Positions 37,477-46,096 of a stretch of 64,000 nt of DNA are shown in pieces. Position 1 is the first letter of the stretch. Each line of letters starts with the position of its first letter. Position numbers and translations under genes: made by a program. Below the pieces are notes generated by a model that had not been told where the DNA came from, did not search any database, and saw only the letters and a program-made list of their open reading frames with translations. The stretch comes from Fibrobacterota bacterium (GTDB taxonomy: Bacteria; Fibrobacterota; Chitinivibrionia; Chitinivibrionales; Chitinispirillaceae): positions 82,664 to 146,663 of the forward strand of contig JAEWVR010000035.1 in the NCBI GenBank assembly GCA_023459055.1, given 5' to 3'.

Positions 37477-37863
37477 ATGTCATCATCACTATTCAGTCCT
37501 GTGGATGAGTTCGAGATTTTCTGTAGGTTCTGTGAGAAAATTACGGTTGCACACCTCGACCGTTGTATCGCAGGAAACGGGAAAATTGTCGATCGAAACT
37601 CTGTTTTTGAGTACTATTGTACCCGATGCATGAAAACATTCTGCTATTCAGGTACAGATATTCTTGAGCAGCGTAAAAATTCGATTGAGATTTTTGAGCA
37701 GCGTTCATATACTCCCACCGATCACTTTTTTATTGGTGAAGTCATTCATCATAAACAATTTAAAGAAAGTGGAACTGTCGTCGGAAAAGATCATGGATCT
37801 CCAAGTAAAATCGTTGTAAAGTTTCCTAAAAACGGTCTGCGTCGACTAGTTCAGGATATGTAA
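37477..37863 (+). CDS. Small zinc-ribbon protein with UvrD-tail/Tudor-like C-terminus
   Basis: A 128-residue soluble protein. The N-terminal half has a four-cysteine zinc ribbon, CRFC and CTRC about 40 residues apart. The C-terminal 45 residues (FFIGEVIHHKQFKESGTVVGKD...IVVKFPKNGLRRLVQDM) match the pattern G-D-x-V-x-H-x-x-F-G-x-G-x-V...V-x-F...G-x-K-x-L of the Tudor-like RNA polymerase- or nucleic acid-binding tail of UvrD/PcrA and related proteins. AAAGGAG lies 6 nt before the ATG. A transcription- or DNA-associated role is inferred; the exact function is unknown. Confidence 0.82.
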   Translation: MSSSLFSPVDEFEIFCRFCEKITVAHLDRCIAGNGKIVDRNSVFEYYCTRCMKTFCYSGTDILEQRKNSIEIFEQRSYTPTDHFFIGEVIHHKQFKESGTVVGKDHGSPSKIVVKFPKNGLRRLVQDM

Positions 37864-38009
37864 CCAGATTAACTTCAGGTGTACCACGATGCTTATACCG
37901 GATGTATTGTAACGTGCATGTATAATGCACAATCAGTACATCACCGGTCAGTAGTTTACACACAATAATCAGCATTTATTGCATGTTGTCATGTGTATTA
38001 TCGCGGTAC

Positions 38010-38996
38010 TTAGAGTGATATTATTCCGGATACTGAAATTGACGGTGCGATGGCTACTGATGCGAATTTTATACCAAAATCAAGTACAATCTTCTTTCCT
38101 GAAATATCGGTTTTAAGCCCTGCACCTGCACATAACGAAGAGAGATTACTTTTCTGATAGTCATCATCGTTGGAATTCTGCAGCATATCCACAACATTTG
38201 ATGCATCACGTTGACTGAATGCATAACCAAGCCGCATTACCAGAACTTTTTTGTAAACATTCACTTCAACTCCAGGTTCGAAATTAACGTAATCTCCGGT
38301 TTTTTTATTTACATCTATCGCAAGACGCAATGATGGAATTGTTTTAGGTACAAAAGAAATGCCACCTTCAAATGTCAATGGCAGCTTGGACTCCGATTCA
38401 CTCGTATACTTCTCAGCCATAAAACCAAGATTATGTATTGTAAAACCGTATATTAAACGTTCACTTTTCAATCGATATTGAATACCGGCATCAATGTAAA
38501 GTGCACCTGCGCTATATTCGGCGATTTTGTTGTAAACGCCCTTGAATGATGCCCCGGTGTAAAGCCCATCAAGAATTTTATACCCCCAGCTTAATCCACC
38601 GTTGATATAATTATAATAGGAAGTTTCACCAGTAACGTTATTCTGTGCATCCCTGTTTTCTACTGATGTATTAGCACTGAACATATTGACAGAAAAAACA
38701 CCATATTTTCCAAATGATCGTGATGCTGCTGCAGGAATACCCCATAATCCATCCATGATTGAAATATATCCAAGTGTCACATTAATATTTCCAGTATCTG
38801 TAGCAATCGACGCAGGATTGGTAAAGACACCATACAGACTATTTGGAATTGCAGCAGACGCACCAGCAAGACCGATAGTGCGTGAGTCAACACTTAGATT
38901 TAGAATTGAAAAGTCGGTGGTCCCTGCCTGTTCATGTTGTGCTAAAGCCACAAATAAGGATCCCAGAATCAATACTATCGCAGTAAACTTGTTCAT
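38010..38996 (-). CDS. PorQ/PorV-like outer-membrane beta-barrel protein
   Basis: A 328-residue protein with a signal peptide (MNKFTAIVLILGSLFVALA). The mature start SILNLSVDSRTIGLAGASAAIPNSLYGVFTNPASIA matches the opening of PorV/PorQ-family barrels of the type IX secretion system (L-x-x-x-x-x-A-R-x-x-x-x-G-x-A...NPA). The rest shows alternating amphipathic strands with aromatic girdles. In T9SS these proteins act as outer-membrane shuttles or attachment sites. It is last of a four-gene minus-strand operon and overlaps the lipoprotein gene by 4 bp. PorQ rather than PorV is a guess. Confidence 0.82.
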   Translation of the reverse strand: MNKFTAIVLILGSLFVALAQHEQAGTTDFSILNLSVDSRTIGLAGASAAIPNSLYGVFTNPASIATDTGNINVTLGYISIMDGLWGIPAAASRSFGKYGVFSVNMFSANTSVENRDAQNNVTGETSYYNYINGGLSWGYKILDGLYTGASFKGVYNKIAEYSAGALYIDAGIQYRLKSERLIYGFTIHNLGFMAEKYTSESESKLPLTFEGGISFVPKTIPSLRLAIDVNKKTGDYVNFEPGVEVNVYKKVLVMRLGYAFSQRDASNVVDMLQNSNDDDYQKSNLSSLCAGAGLKTDISGKKIVLDFGIKFASVAIAPSISVSGIISL

Positions 38997-39712
38997 AAAA
39001 GAGTTGTTCCGTTAAAAAATATTATTTTTTCGTAGTTTATTGAAAAATAGTTAAAATCATCCTCTTTAAACAGTAAAGAATACGCTCGGCCATCACGAAA
39101 ATTTTTAAAAACAATACGCCATGATGAGTTTGGCCTTAAATCGGCCAGATTAATCTGCACAGGTAGTGTTTTTTTACTATTAATCATCATTTCAAGCTGA
39201 AGGTTCCTCTCAGGAATGACCCAGCGAAGTAACATCATGTTCCTCTTCAAAACCACCGTGGTATCAGGTTTTGAACTGATATACGGTTGTAATGGAGCCA
39301 GATTCCCCGAAAAAAAAGATTGAAACTCTCTAAGCCCTATCGCCTTAGCCCAGACAAACGGCATTGAATCCATTGCATGCACAGAACTGAACATATAACT
39401 CTGATCGCTGTACTCAAGCATGACAGATTGAGAATCTTCTTTAATTGAAGCAACCTCGATCCCAAGTGACGAGTAAATCCTGGCATCGAAAAAAACAGTA
39501 TCCTTTAGTTTTACAACAAGATTTCCACTAAAAGATTTTTTTTTAATTCTGATCAAAATATCGGCTGCAGCACTCACGCTGTCAGGAGTTGCAATTGGAA
39601 GTAGAATTCCGCCGGGAGTATAAGGTATCGTTTTAATATGTTCCGGTGGTGTGCAGCTTGACACTATAAAAATAATTGCAAGAAAAATCAATCTGCGTAA
39701 GTATACGCTCAT
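38993..39712 (-). CDS. LolB/DUF4292-like outer-membrane lipoprotein
   Basis: A 239-residue lipoprotein: signal peptide with lipobox FIVSSC, then a beta-rich domain with the pattern F-S-G-N-L-V-V-K-L...ARIYSSLGIEVASI...SVMLEYSDQSYM. This is the one-strand-after-another layout of LolB/LolA-like and DUF4292 lipoproteins, which bind lipid or lipoprotein acyl chains. It overlaps both neighbours by 4 bp. A role in outer-membrane insertion for the adjacent barrel and TPR lipoprotein is inferred from position. Confidence 0.72.
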   Translation of the reverse strand: MSVYLRRLIFLAIIFIVSSCTPPEHIKTIPYTPGGILLPIATPDSVSAAADILIRIKKKSFSGNLVVKLKDTVFFDARIYSSLGIEVASIKEDSQSVMLEYSDQSYMFSSVHAMDSMPFVWAKAIGLREFQSFFSGNLAPLQPYISSKPDTTVVLKRNMMLLRWVIPERNLQLEMMINSKKTLPVQINLADLRPNSSWRIVFKNFRDGRAYSLLFKEDDFNYFSINYEKIIFFNGTTLL

Positions 39713-41457
39713 TTTCCTTTTGATCCGGATTCATTGATTAGTTTTTCGATATCAAGAATTTTATTTCTGATAGCCTCCGGATCATCAGGTTCAAATTCCA
39801 GGCTTTTCCTGAAAGCCTCAATAGCTTTTGTATATTCCTTTTTCTTCATATAAATTTCACCCCTATGAATATGTACTACCGGATCATCACCGACTTTCTT
39901 TACAGCTTCTTCAATAAATACAAAGGCACTGTCAATATTTCCCATTTGAAAGAGTACCCAGGCATAAGAATCAATAAATGCTCCGTTTGATGGATCTGCT
40001 TTCAATGCTTTTGAAATCAGTATTTTTGCGCTGTCAAGATTTTCTCCACGATCAGCCCACATATAGCCGAGATAATTACATGTTGCCGGTTCATCAGGTT
40101 TTGCGGCAAGAACTTTGCCAAATGCTTCTGCTGCCTCGCTGTATTTTTTTGAACGTTCGAATGCACTCCCTAATTCAAAATATGAGTATACATCTGTCGA
40201 ATCTATTGCCAAAGATTTTTGAAACGATTCGATAGCATTTAAATACTCTTTTCGAATCATATATACGTGCCCAAGCAGCTTTAGAGGTGAATTATTGTCA
40301 GGAATTGTTTTTTGGTATCGTATCGCAATTTGCAATGCATCATCATACTTCTTCTCCCTGATTGCAAGATAACACATCTCTTTCCAGGCGTCATCAAACG
40401 TATTTCGTATTGAGAGTGTTTTCTCGAATTCTATCATGGCAAGATCATTTTTTTTCTGTCCCATGAACACAAGCCCCAAATAATAATGAAGCTCATAGTC
40501 ATCTATACCATCTTTAAGCAGTTCACTCAACAGGCTTTCTGCTTTGTCATACTGTTTGTTATAAAAATAAATAATTGCAAGAGTTCTTCCATAAACATCG
40601 CCCAATTCATTTTCATTATACAGTTTTTCATAGTTGACAATTGCGTTTGTATAGTCATTTCGGGTAAGATAAATCTGAGCTGCACTCCTGAGCGCATCCT
40701 CATTGAGAGAATCCAGTTCGAGTGCTTTTTTGAAAAACCGAAGTCCTTCGGCAGTATCTTTTTGCACCACTTTCAGACCACCAAGCATTACAAAAACATC
40801 CGGTTTTGGACCTATTCCTGAAATCATTGACGTATAGAGAGATTCAGCTTCTGTAAATCGTTTTGATGCAATAAGAAGTTTTCCGACTTTGTAACCTATC
40901 TGAACCGACGATGGATTCTTTCTGTAATAAAGCAGATAATTCTTCAACGCTTCATCTTTTTTTCCAATTGATTCATATATAAGCCCAAGAGTATACACTT
41001 CTTCATCATTGCGTTCTTCAATAAGTTCAAGTACTTCAGCGGCTTTTTCAAACTCCCCCATCTTCACATAAATAGAAACTACCTGACGTTTTTCTTTTGG
41101 CGAGAGCTCCTGATTTGTCCGCTGTCCTTTAATGAGAATCAGCGCTTTTGACGTTTTTTCTGATTCGATATAACGGCGAACAAGCTCATCCTTGAGCATT
41201 TCTGATTCCGGATCGAAATTATAGGCAAGTTCATAATGATGTTCCGCCATGTCAACAATGCCGCGACGTTCATAATCTCTTGCCATAATAAAATAACGTT
41301 CAGCACTTTCTTTATCTACTGCAGTTTTGCGATCAACCTGTTCAGACGATTCTTTCTGTGTCACAACACCTGCAGTCCTGACTGGTGCAGAACAATTAAA
41401 AAAGATTAAAAAAATCACTGAAAAGTTACATATGAATCTGATAATTAAACCTGGCAC
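39709..41457 (-). CDS. TPR lipoprotein
   Basis: A 582-residue lipoprotein built almost wholly from about fourteen tetratricopeptide repeats (for example EYLNAIESFQKSLAIDSTD). The signal peptide ends in lipobox FFNC. I chose the GTG start at 41457: AGAGG lies 5 nt upstream and it gives a canonical signal peptide (MPGLIIRFICNFSVIFLIFFNC cut at Cys); an ATG 16 codons upstream would put a charged stretch first. It probably scaffolds an outer-membrane assembly together with the LolB-like and PorQ-like neighbours. It overlaps the LolB-like gene by 4 bp. Confidence 0.85.
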   Translation of the reverse strand: MPGLIIRFICNFSVIFLIFFNCSAPVRTAGVVTQKESSEQVDRKTAVDKESAERYFIMARDYERRGIVDMAEHHYELAYNFDPESEMLKDELVRRYIESEKTSKALILIKGQRTNQELSPKEKRQVVSIYVKMGEFEKAAEVLELIEERNDEEVYTLGLIYESIGKKDEALKNYLLYYRKNPSSVQIGYKVGKLLIASKRFTEAESLYTSMISGIGPKPDVFVMLGGLKVVQKDTAEGLRFFKKALELDSLNEDALRSAAQIYLTRNDYTNAIVNYEKLYNENELGDVYGRTLAIIYFYNKQYDKAESLLSELLKDGIDDYELHYYLGLVFMGQKKNDLAMIEFEKTLSIRNTFDDAWKEMCYLAIREKKYDDALQIAIRYQKTIPDNNSPLKLLGHVYMIRKEYLNAIESFQKSLAIDSTDVYSYFELGSAFERSKKYSEAAEAFGKVLAAKPDEPATCNYLGYMWADRGENLDSAKILISKALKADPSNGAFIDSYAWVLFQMGNIDSAFVFIEEAVKKVGDDPVVHIHRGEIYMKKKEYTKAIEAFRKSLEFEPDDPEAIRNKILDIEKLINESGSKGK

Positions 41458-41514
41458 ATAAACCTCTTTATACTTTACATAACGCAATTGACAATACTCA
41501 AACATGAAAACAGA

Positions 41515-42285
41515 TCAGCGAATTACTGAAACAACAAGATCAATTGCCGATTCAAAGGGAACGTTGGTACCTGGTGATACTGATTGTGACACAATGGTTC
41601 CTGGAAGCAGTGATGAATTATTCTCATATGAAATTTTTCCAACCACAAGATTACTCTCCTCAATCTTTTTCTTTGCTTCAGCAACACTCTCACCTACCAG
41701 ATTTGGAACATCAGCCTTTGTCGGCTTTGGCCCCCTGGAAATAATCAGGTCAATCTCCAGATCTCGTGATACTGTTGTTCCACACTCTGGAAACGCCTGA
41801 ATAATTATATCAAGAGGTTTTTCATCATGATAGGTTTTTTTTATTTTACCAACAGAAAGGCCAACTTTCTTCATTTCAATTCGAGCCTGTCGTTCAGTCA
41901 AATTCCGAACATCAGGGATAACTGCGACCGGCTTTCCCTTACTTACCGTTACAGCAATCCGCCGGTTTTTCTTCACTTTTGATCCGGCTTCCGGAAACTG
42001 ACTTACAATCGCATTCTCAGCCAATTTGTTATCATACTCCCGGCTTCTGATTTCTGTCAGCAAACCTGCTTTATACAGCAATTCCCGGCCTGCTTCAAGA
42101 TCTTTTCCAATAATGCCCGGAACAGTTACAATATCCCTGTTAACACCAACAATATTGGGCATTACAATCATATCAATGAATAGTACTGCGCATATACCTC
42201 CAACCACAAATGCAATCAGGACACCAGGAACAAAGAATTTCCAGAAATACTGTGGATTAATATTAATAGTGTAATTTTTCTTCAT
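41515..42285 (-). CDS. Membrane protein with three PASTA domains
   Basis: A 256-residue protein with a short cytoplasmic N-terminus, a membrane helix at about 18-40 and three PASTA domains (VPGIIGKDLEAGRELLYKAGL, IPDVRNLTERQARIEMKKVGL, VPNLVGESVAEAKKKIEESNL), each ending in a V-S-x-G/SRG-like strand. PASTA domains bind peptidoglycan stem peptides or act as spacers; here there is no kinase or transpeptidase domain attached. The start lies within a decayed Crp/Fnr gene tail whose AGAGGA may serve as ribosome site. It is first of the PASTA-TPR-LolB-PorQ operon. Confidence 0.93.
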   Translation of the reverse strand: MKKNYTININPQYFWKFFVPGVLIAFVVGGICAVLFIDMIVMPNIVGVNRDIVTVPGIIGKDLEAGRELLYKAGLLTEIRSREYDNKLAENAIVSQFPEAGSKVKKNRRIAVTVSKGKPVAVIPDVRNLTERQARIEMKKVGLSVGKIKKTYHDEKPLDIIIQAFPECGTTVSRDLEIDLIISRGPKPTKADVPNLVGESVAEAKKKIEESNLVVGKISYENNSSLLPGTIVSQSVSPGTNVPFESAIDLVVSVIR

Positions 42286-42420
42286 CTAAAGTAACCATCC
42301 TCTTACGATCGATTGAAATATACTGTTTATTCTGCAGTTGCGACAAAACTCTGGAAACTGTTTCATGGCTTTTTCCGCCATATCAGCAATTTCCTATTGA
42401 CGAGACCTCTCAGATTTTAA
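42263..42420 (-). pseudogene. Relic of a Crp/Fnr-family regulator C-terminus
   Basis: On the minus strand one frame reads LKSERSRQ, a stop, then EIADMAEKA; a one-base shift continues GKSHETVSRVLSQLQ and ISIDRKRMVTLDEEKLHY before a stop. This is the recognition helix and last strands of a Crp/Fnr winged helix (R-x-E-I-A-D-x-x-G-x-x-x-E-T-V-S-R-x-L), broken by a stop codon and a frameshift. The cNMP-binding part is absent. The relic's end overlaps the PASTA gene start. Confidence 0.75.
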
Positions 42421-42539
42421 AAGTAATAACTTACTTTTCCGGAAAACAGTGTGTCTGAACAGACATGCTTTTGAAGCGCATATAGTTAACTACAGTATAC
42501 GCAAAAAGAGTGCTGACCAATCCAAATCCGCACAAAAAA

Positions 42540-43373
42540 TTACTTAGAGTGAACTGGCAGGTCCGCAATACTAAGATCCTCAAGTGGTTTTGGAGGCTCT
42601 GGCCTTGTAAAAAACCATGCAGCACCTCCCCCAAGTGCAACAGCACCAACAGCTCCAACAGACCACCAAACTATCTTTTTAGTCGGATCTTTCATAGTGT
42701 ACTTAGAAACAAGAGACGGATTGTTTGTCCACTTAAAGCTAAAGGTGATTATGGAGTACTCATCATTAACTTTAATATCAGGTACTCCTTCAAGGTCAAA
42801 AACAACCCTGATAACATTATGAAATTCCGGATTAAGCCCTTTGACAGTCTTGTTAACATCAACTTTATCTGAAACAATTGTAAATCCTTTAATTGGTGAT
42901 TCTGCAACTGATGGAACAGGTGCTGCACTGGCTTTAGTATCCTGGAATTCAAATGTGATCTTTTTTTGTCTCAAATTTACATCGTAATAATAGTGTGATG
43001 GCTTATCACGAAAAATGAAATATCCTGAAACGATCTTTTCGTCAGGAGTAGAACCTTTATCGACAGTAATCTGGATACCTTCAATAACTGCATTCTGAAC
43101 ATTGGCATCAAGCGAAGACGATTCTATATCTGCAAAAACATTAGTTGTTTGATTAAGGTTGTTCTGCATCGGTACCTGATCCACAGGATTTTCAGAACCA
43201 GTTCCATTATCCGAAGGATTACTAAATGGATCATTAATTGGAGGAATTGAATCAACAGACAAACCACCAAATGGATCCCCACCAAATGGATCCGATGATC
43301 CATCAGATTGAGCACTAAGCAATGCAAAAGACCCACATACCAGAACCAGCAATTTAACCGATATAGTTCTCAT
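42540..43373 (-). CDS. Secreted/inner-membrane protein with AMIN-like domain
   Basis: A 277-residue protein with signal peptide (MRTISVKLLVLVCGSFALLSA). A low-complexity region with repeated SDPFGGDPFGG and P/N/D-rich sequence follows. Next is a beta-rich domain (SGYFIFRDKPSHYYYDVNLRQKKITFEFQDTKA...VIRVVFDLEG) resembling AMIN domains, which bind peptidoglycan or pilotin-type partners. Near the C-terminus is a membrane helix (WWSVGAVGAVALGGGAAWFF) followed by a short tail. GAGGG lies 9 nt before the ATG. The AMIN assignment is tentative. It could be co-transcribed with the PASTA operon through the Crp relic. Confidence 0.72.
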   Translation of the reverse strand: MRTISVKLLVLVCGSFALLSAQSDGSSDPFGGDPFGGLSVDSIPPINDPFSNPSDNGTGSENPVDQVPMQNNLNQTTNVFADIESSSLDANVQNAVIEGIQITVDKGSTPDEKIVSGYFIFRDKPSHYYYDVNLRQKKITFEFQDTKASAAPVPSVAESPIKGFTIVSDKVDVNKTVKGLNPEFHNVIRVVFDLEGVPDIKVNDEYSIITFSFKWTNNPSLVSKYTMKDPTKKIVWWSVGAVGAVALGGGAAWFFTRPEPPKPLEDLSIADLPVHSK

Positions 43374-43731
43374 GTATAAAACCCTCGCTTCTACATTAAT
43401 ATATACAACAAAATACCCAAAATCTATATACAGGTCAAGTTTTTTCAACTACTAAAGCAATATCTATCCATTGTTCGCGTTTTTTTTGTAAAAAAGTTAT
43501 AAAAAAAGGTTTTTTCGAAAAATCCAATATACAAATAAATAATATTTTAGCATTAAAACATTGCTCTGCTTATATTAAAAAGAGTTTTTCTTACGATGAG
43601 GCTGTTTTTTATATGCTTGAGAGGGCCCTGCAGGTAATCTGCGCACTCCTAGTGTATGAACCATTTCTAATGGTAACGATAAGGAAAACAGATTTTAGAA
43701 AAATGACACCTTAATGAATTGATGGCATCGG
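43374..43731. other. 358-bp AT-rich divergent region
   Basis: Very AT-rich, with A/T runs at 43480-43510. It must hold the promoters of the AMIN-like gene and the glycosyltransferase gene. No repeat, ORF or hairpin of note. Confidence 0.4.
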
Positions 43732-44844
43732 GTGATATTACTATATTGTTTTACAATAGTTTATACAGTTTTTCTTATGTACCTTATTATTATTTTATTG
43801 CGCCGGTATCTCCATAAATACGAAAATAGCGCAGTTTATCATCAAAAACCAGTTTCAATAGTCATCCCGTTTCGCAACGAGGAAACACACCTCGGCCAAT
43901 TGCTTGCATCACTTAATAAACTTGACTACAAAAGCGAGATCGAAATTGTGCTTATTGATGACAGTTCAACAGACAGATCAGTTGAGATCATCAGAAGTGT
44001 AATCGATTCATTTGGACATGCGATAACACTCTGTCGCCTGGAGGTTGACATTCAAAGGAATCTCACCAGTAAACAACAGGCACTTGATCTCGGTATCAGA
44101 AAAGCAAAATTTGATACGATAGTATTTACCGATGCAGACATGTTGTTTAAACCGGGCTGGCTTGAATCACTTGACAGGAAATTATCTGATGATGTAGCAC
44201 TCGTGTTCGGGCGGACATCCATCCAACTTTCAAATAAAGGATTATTCCAGTTTTTCCAGGCATTTCAACTCGACTTTCTTTTTGCAACAGCCTACACATT
44301 TTTCCATGCCGGAATACCTGGATCCTGTATGGGAAACAACATGGTCATTTCGCGTCAAAAATACCTTGACTGCGGTGGTTTTGACAAAATAGGATACAGT
44401 ATAACTGAAGACAGAGCGCTTTATGCACATTTTAAGAAAAACAACTTTAAAATAGACATAACAGAGCCCTTTACCGCTGACGCAATAACGCATCCGTGTG
44501 GAAATATTATTCAATTTTTTAGTCAGATGAAACGATGGGTCATTGGCGGTTTAAGTAACCGGTCTGTTCTTTTTCCCATTGCGCTGCTCTTTGCCATTCA
44601 AAATATTACGTTTTGCATTGCGTTAACAGGAGTTCTTCCGAAACCAGCAACGGTCATAGTAGTTGGAAATTTTTTACTAACATGGCTTTTTACAATTGTT
44701 GGGTTTAATAGTATTAAAGCTCAGTGCAGCTCCGGATACTTTCCTCTTTTTTTTGCACTACTTATTATTGAAGTACTATCGTTTTCCATCTCATTTATTG
44801 TTAATCCGTCTGTCAGCTGGAAAGGACGGGCATTAACAAAGTGA
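43732..44844 (+). CDS. Membrane glycosyltransferase family 2
   Basis: A 370-residue membrane enzyme. An N-terminal membrane helix (about 3-24) precedes a GT-A domain: PVSIVIPFRNEETHL, VLIDDSSTDRS, TDADMLF (DxD-type metal site) and TEDRALY, then QMKRW, matching the QxxRW motif of processive GT2 enzymes. Three more membrane helices fill the C-terminus. The likely product is a lipid- or envelope-linked sugar; donor and acceptor cannot be read. The start codon is GTG, without a strong ribosome site. It overlaps the radical SAM gene by 4 bp (GTGA). Confidence 0.9.
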   Translation: MILLYCFTIVYTVFLMYLIIILLRRYLHKYENSAVYHQKPVSIVIPFRNEETHLGQLLASLNKLDYKSEIEIVLIDDSSTDRSVEIIRSVIDSFGHAITLCRLEVDIQRNLTSKQQALDLGIRKAKFDTIVFTDADMLFKPGWLESLDRKLSDDVALVFGRTSIQLSNKGLFQFFQAFQLDFLFATAYTFFHAGIPGSCMGNNMVISRQKYLDCGGFDKIGYSITEDRALYAHFKKNNFKIDITEPFTADAITHPCGNIIQFFSQMKRWVIGGLSNRSVLFPIALLFAIQNITFCIALTGVLPKPATVIVVGNFLLTWLFTIVGFNSIKAQCSSGYFPLFFALLIIEVLSFSISFIVNPSVSWKGRALTK

Positions 44845-45827
44845 AACACACACTCCTCCATTATTACATTACCAACAGATGCAACTCAAAATGCATTTTT
44901 TGTGATATCTGGCATGAATCGAAAAAGTATGATGCCATCGCTGAGGATGTATTTCGAAACCTTTATAGTGCTAAAAAATCAGGGTGTTCATTTGTCGACT
45001 TTACAGGAGGGGAACCACTGCTTCACCCTGAGCTTCCGGCATTTTTAAAGGAAGCGAAACGTAACGGTTTTATTACATCGGTCACTACCAATTGCCTGCT
45101 GTTCAGGAAACGTGCACCAGAGCTTGACAATTTAATTGACCTGCTTCATTTCAGTATTGATTCTTCTGATGCATCCGAACACAACCGGATTCGTGGTGTT
45201 GATTGTTTCAGCCATGTGATCGATAGTATCAACGAAGCAAAAAAGTACAGATTGGTACCAGACCTTCTCTTTACTTACACAAACGAGAATATTGATCATG
45301 CCGATGGTGTCTATACAATTGCAAAAAATAACAGACTCATGATGATTCTTGATCCGGTGTTTGATCCATGGTCTTCTGATCAGCTATCTCTGAAAACACA
45401 TCAAAAAGCGCTTGCATTCTCCCGACGTAGCGGCGTGTACCTCAATACAGCACATCTGTCCCTTCGGGCACAGGGTGGAAATCATATTCGTGAACCATTA
45501 TGCAGAGCGATGGATTCTACCATTGTTATCCTTCCAGACAATACAATGGCACTTCCCTGTTTTCATCATAGAAGTTCTATGCTTCCGGTACAGGGTGACA
45601 TTGATATCATCTTTCGCAGTGATGAGTACAAGCGACATCAGTTGAATCAGGGGAAATATACGTTTTGTGAAGGTTGTCATATCAACTGTTACTTTGATCC
45701 ATCATATACCTACATGATGAATTCTCTCACATGGCAATCGATTATTTCAAAATTACGGTATACCTGGACAAAATATATTCTATACAGACGACCGATTCCA
45801 CGACGAAAACGCGTAAACTTTAAATAG
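44841..45827 (+). CDS. Radical SAM enzyme with SPASM-like C-terminal cysteines
   Basis: A 328-residue radical SAM protein. The 4Fe-4S motif CNSKCIFC lies at about 14-21 and the SAM-binding GGEPLLHPEL follows. The C-terminal part has spaced cysteines (PLCRAMD, MALPCFHH, YTFCEGCHINC), the pattern of a SPASM/twitch auxiliary cluster. The final 40 residues are basic. The start is a GTG that overlaps the GT2 stop. Co-translation with a membrane GT2 suggests joint modification of a lipid or envelope glycan; the reaction is unknown. Confidence 0.9.
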   Translation: MKHTLLHYYITNRCNSKCIFCDIWHESKKYDAIAEDVFRNLYSAKKSGCSFVDFTGGEPLLHPELPAFLKEAKRNGFITSVTTNCLLFRKRAPELDNLIDLLHFSIDSSDASEHNRIRGVDCFSHVIDSINEAKKYRLVPDLLFTYTNENIDHADGVYTIAKNNRLMMILDPVFDPWSSDQLSLKTHQKALAFSRRSGVYLNTAHLSLRAQGGNHIREPLCRAMDSTIVILPDNTMALPCFHHRSSMLPVQGDIDIIFRSDEYKRHQLNQGKYTFCEGCHINCYFDPSYTYMMNSLTWQSIISKLRYTWTKYILYRRPIPRRKRVNFK

Positions 45828-45972
45828 AATGGGCAGGTCAATACATGATTGCTCATCAATTGAAAGGAGGATGTAGTTCTCAATAGATTTTAGCAATGTT
45901 CTCTGATTATTTTTTCTAATAACTTTGAACCTCTTATATGACCTTTAATACAAAATAATCTGGAGAACACGA

Positions 45973-46005
45973 ATGGATTCTCGCAATCCAGTTGCTAACA
46001 GGTGA
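45973..46005 (+). CDS. Possible 10-residue leader ORF
   Basis: TGGAG lies 7 nt before an ATG that opens MDSRNPVANR and a TGA stop. The first half also forms a small hairpin (GGATT/AATCC). It precedes the beta-helix operon by about 90 bp, but a perfect -10 box lies downstream of it, so it may not be on the main transcript. Low confidence. Confidence 0.25.
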   Translation: MDSRNPVANR

Positions 46006-46037
46006 GAACGTGATTTAATTTCATGATTTGCTTTGTG

Positions 46038-46043
46038 TATAAT
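46038..46043 (+). promoter_or_regulatory. Candidate -10 box for the beta-helix/barrel-TPR operon
   Basis: A perfect TATAAT in GTGTATAATGTG, 54 bp before the first start codon. No good -35 lies at the right distance, so it may depend on an activator. Confidence 0.35.
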
Positions 46044-46096
46044 GTGCGGGTAATTTAATCGAATAAATTCTCACTAACCCCGATTTGGAGTGTAGT

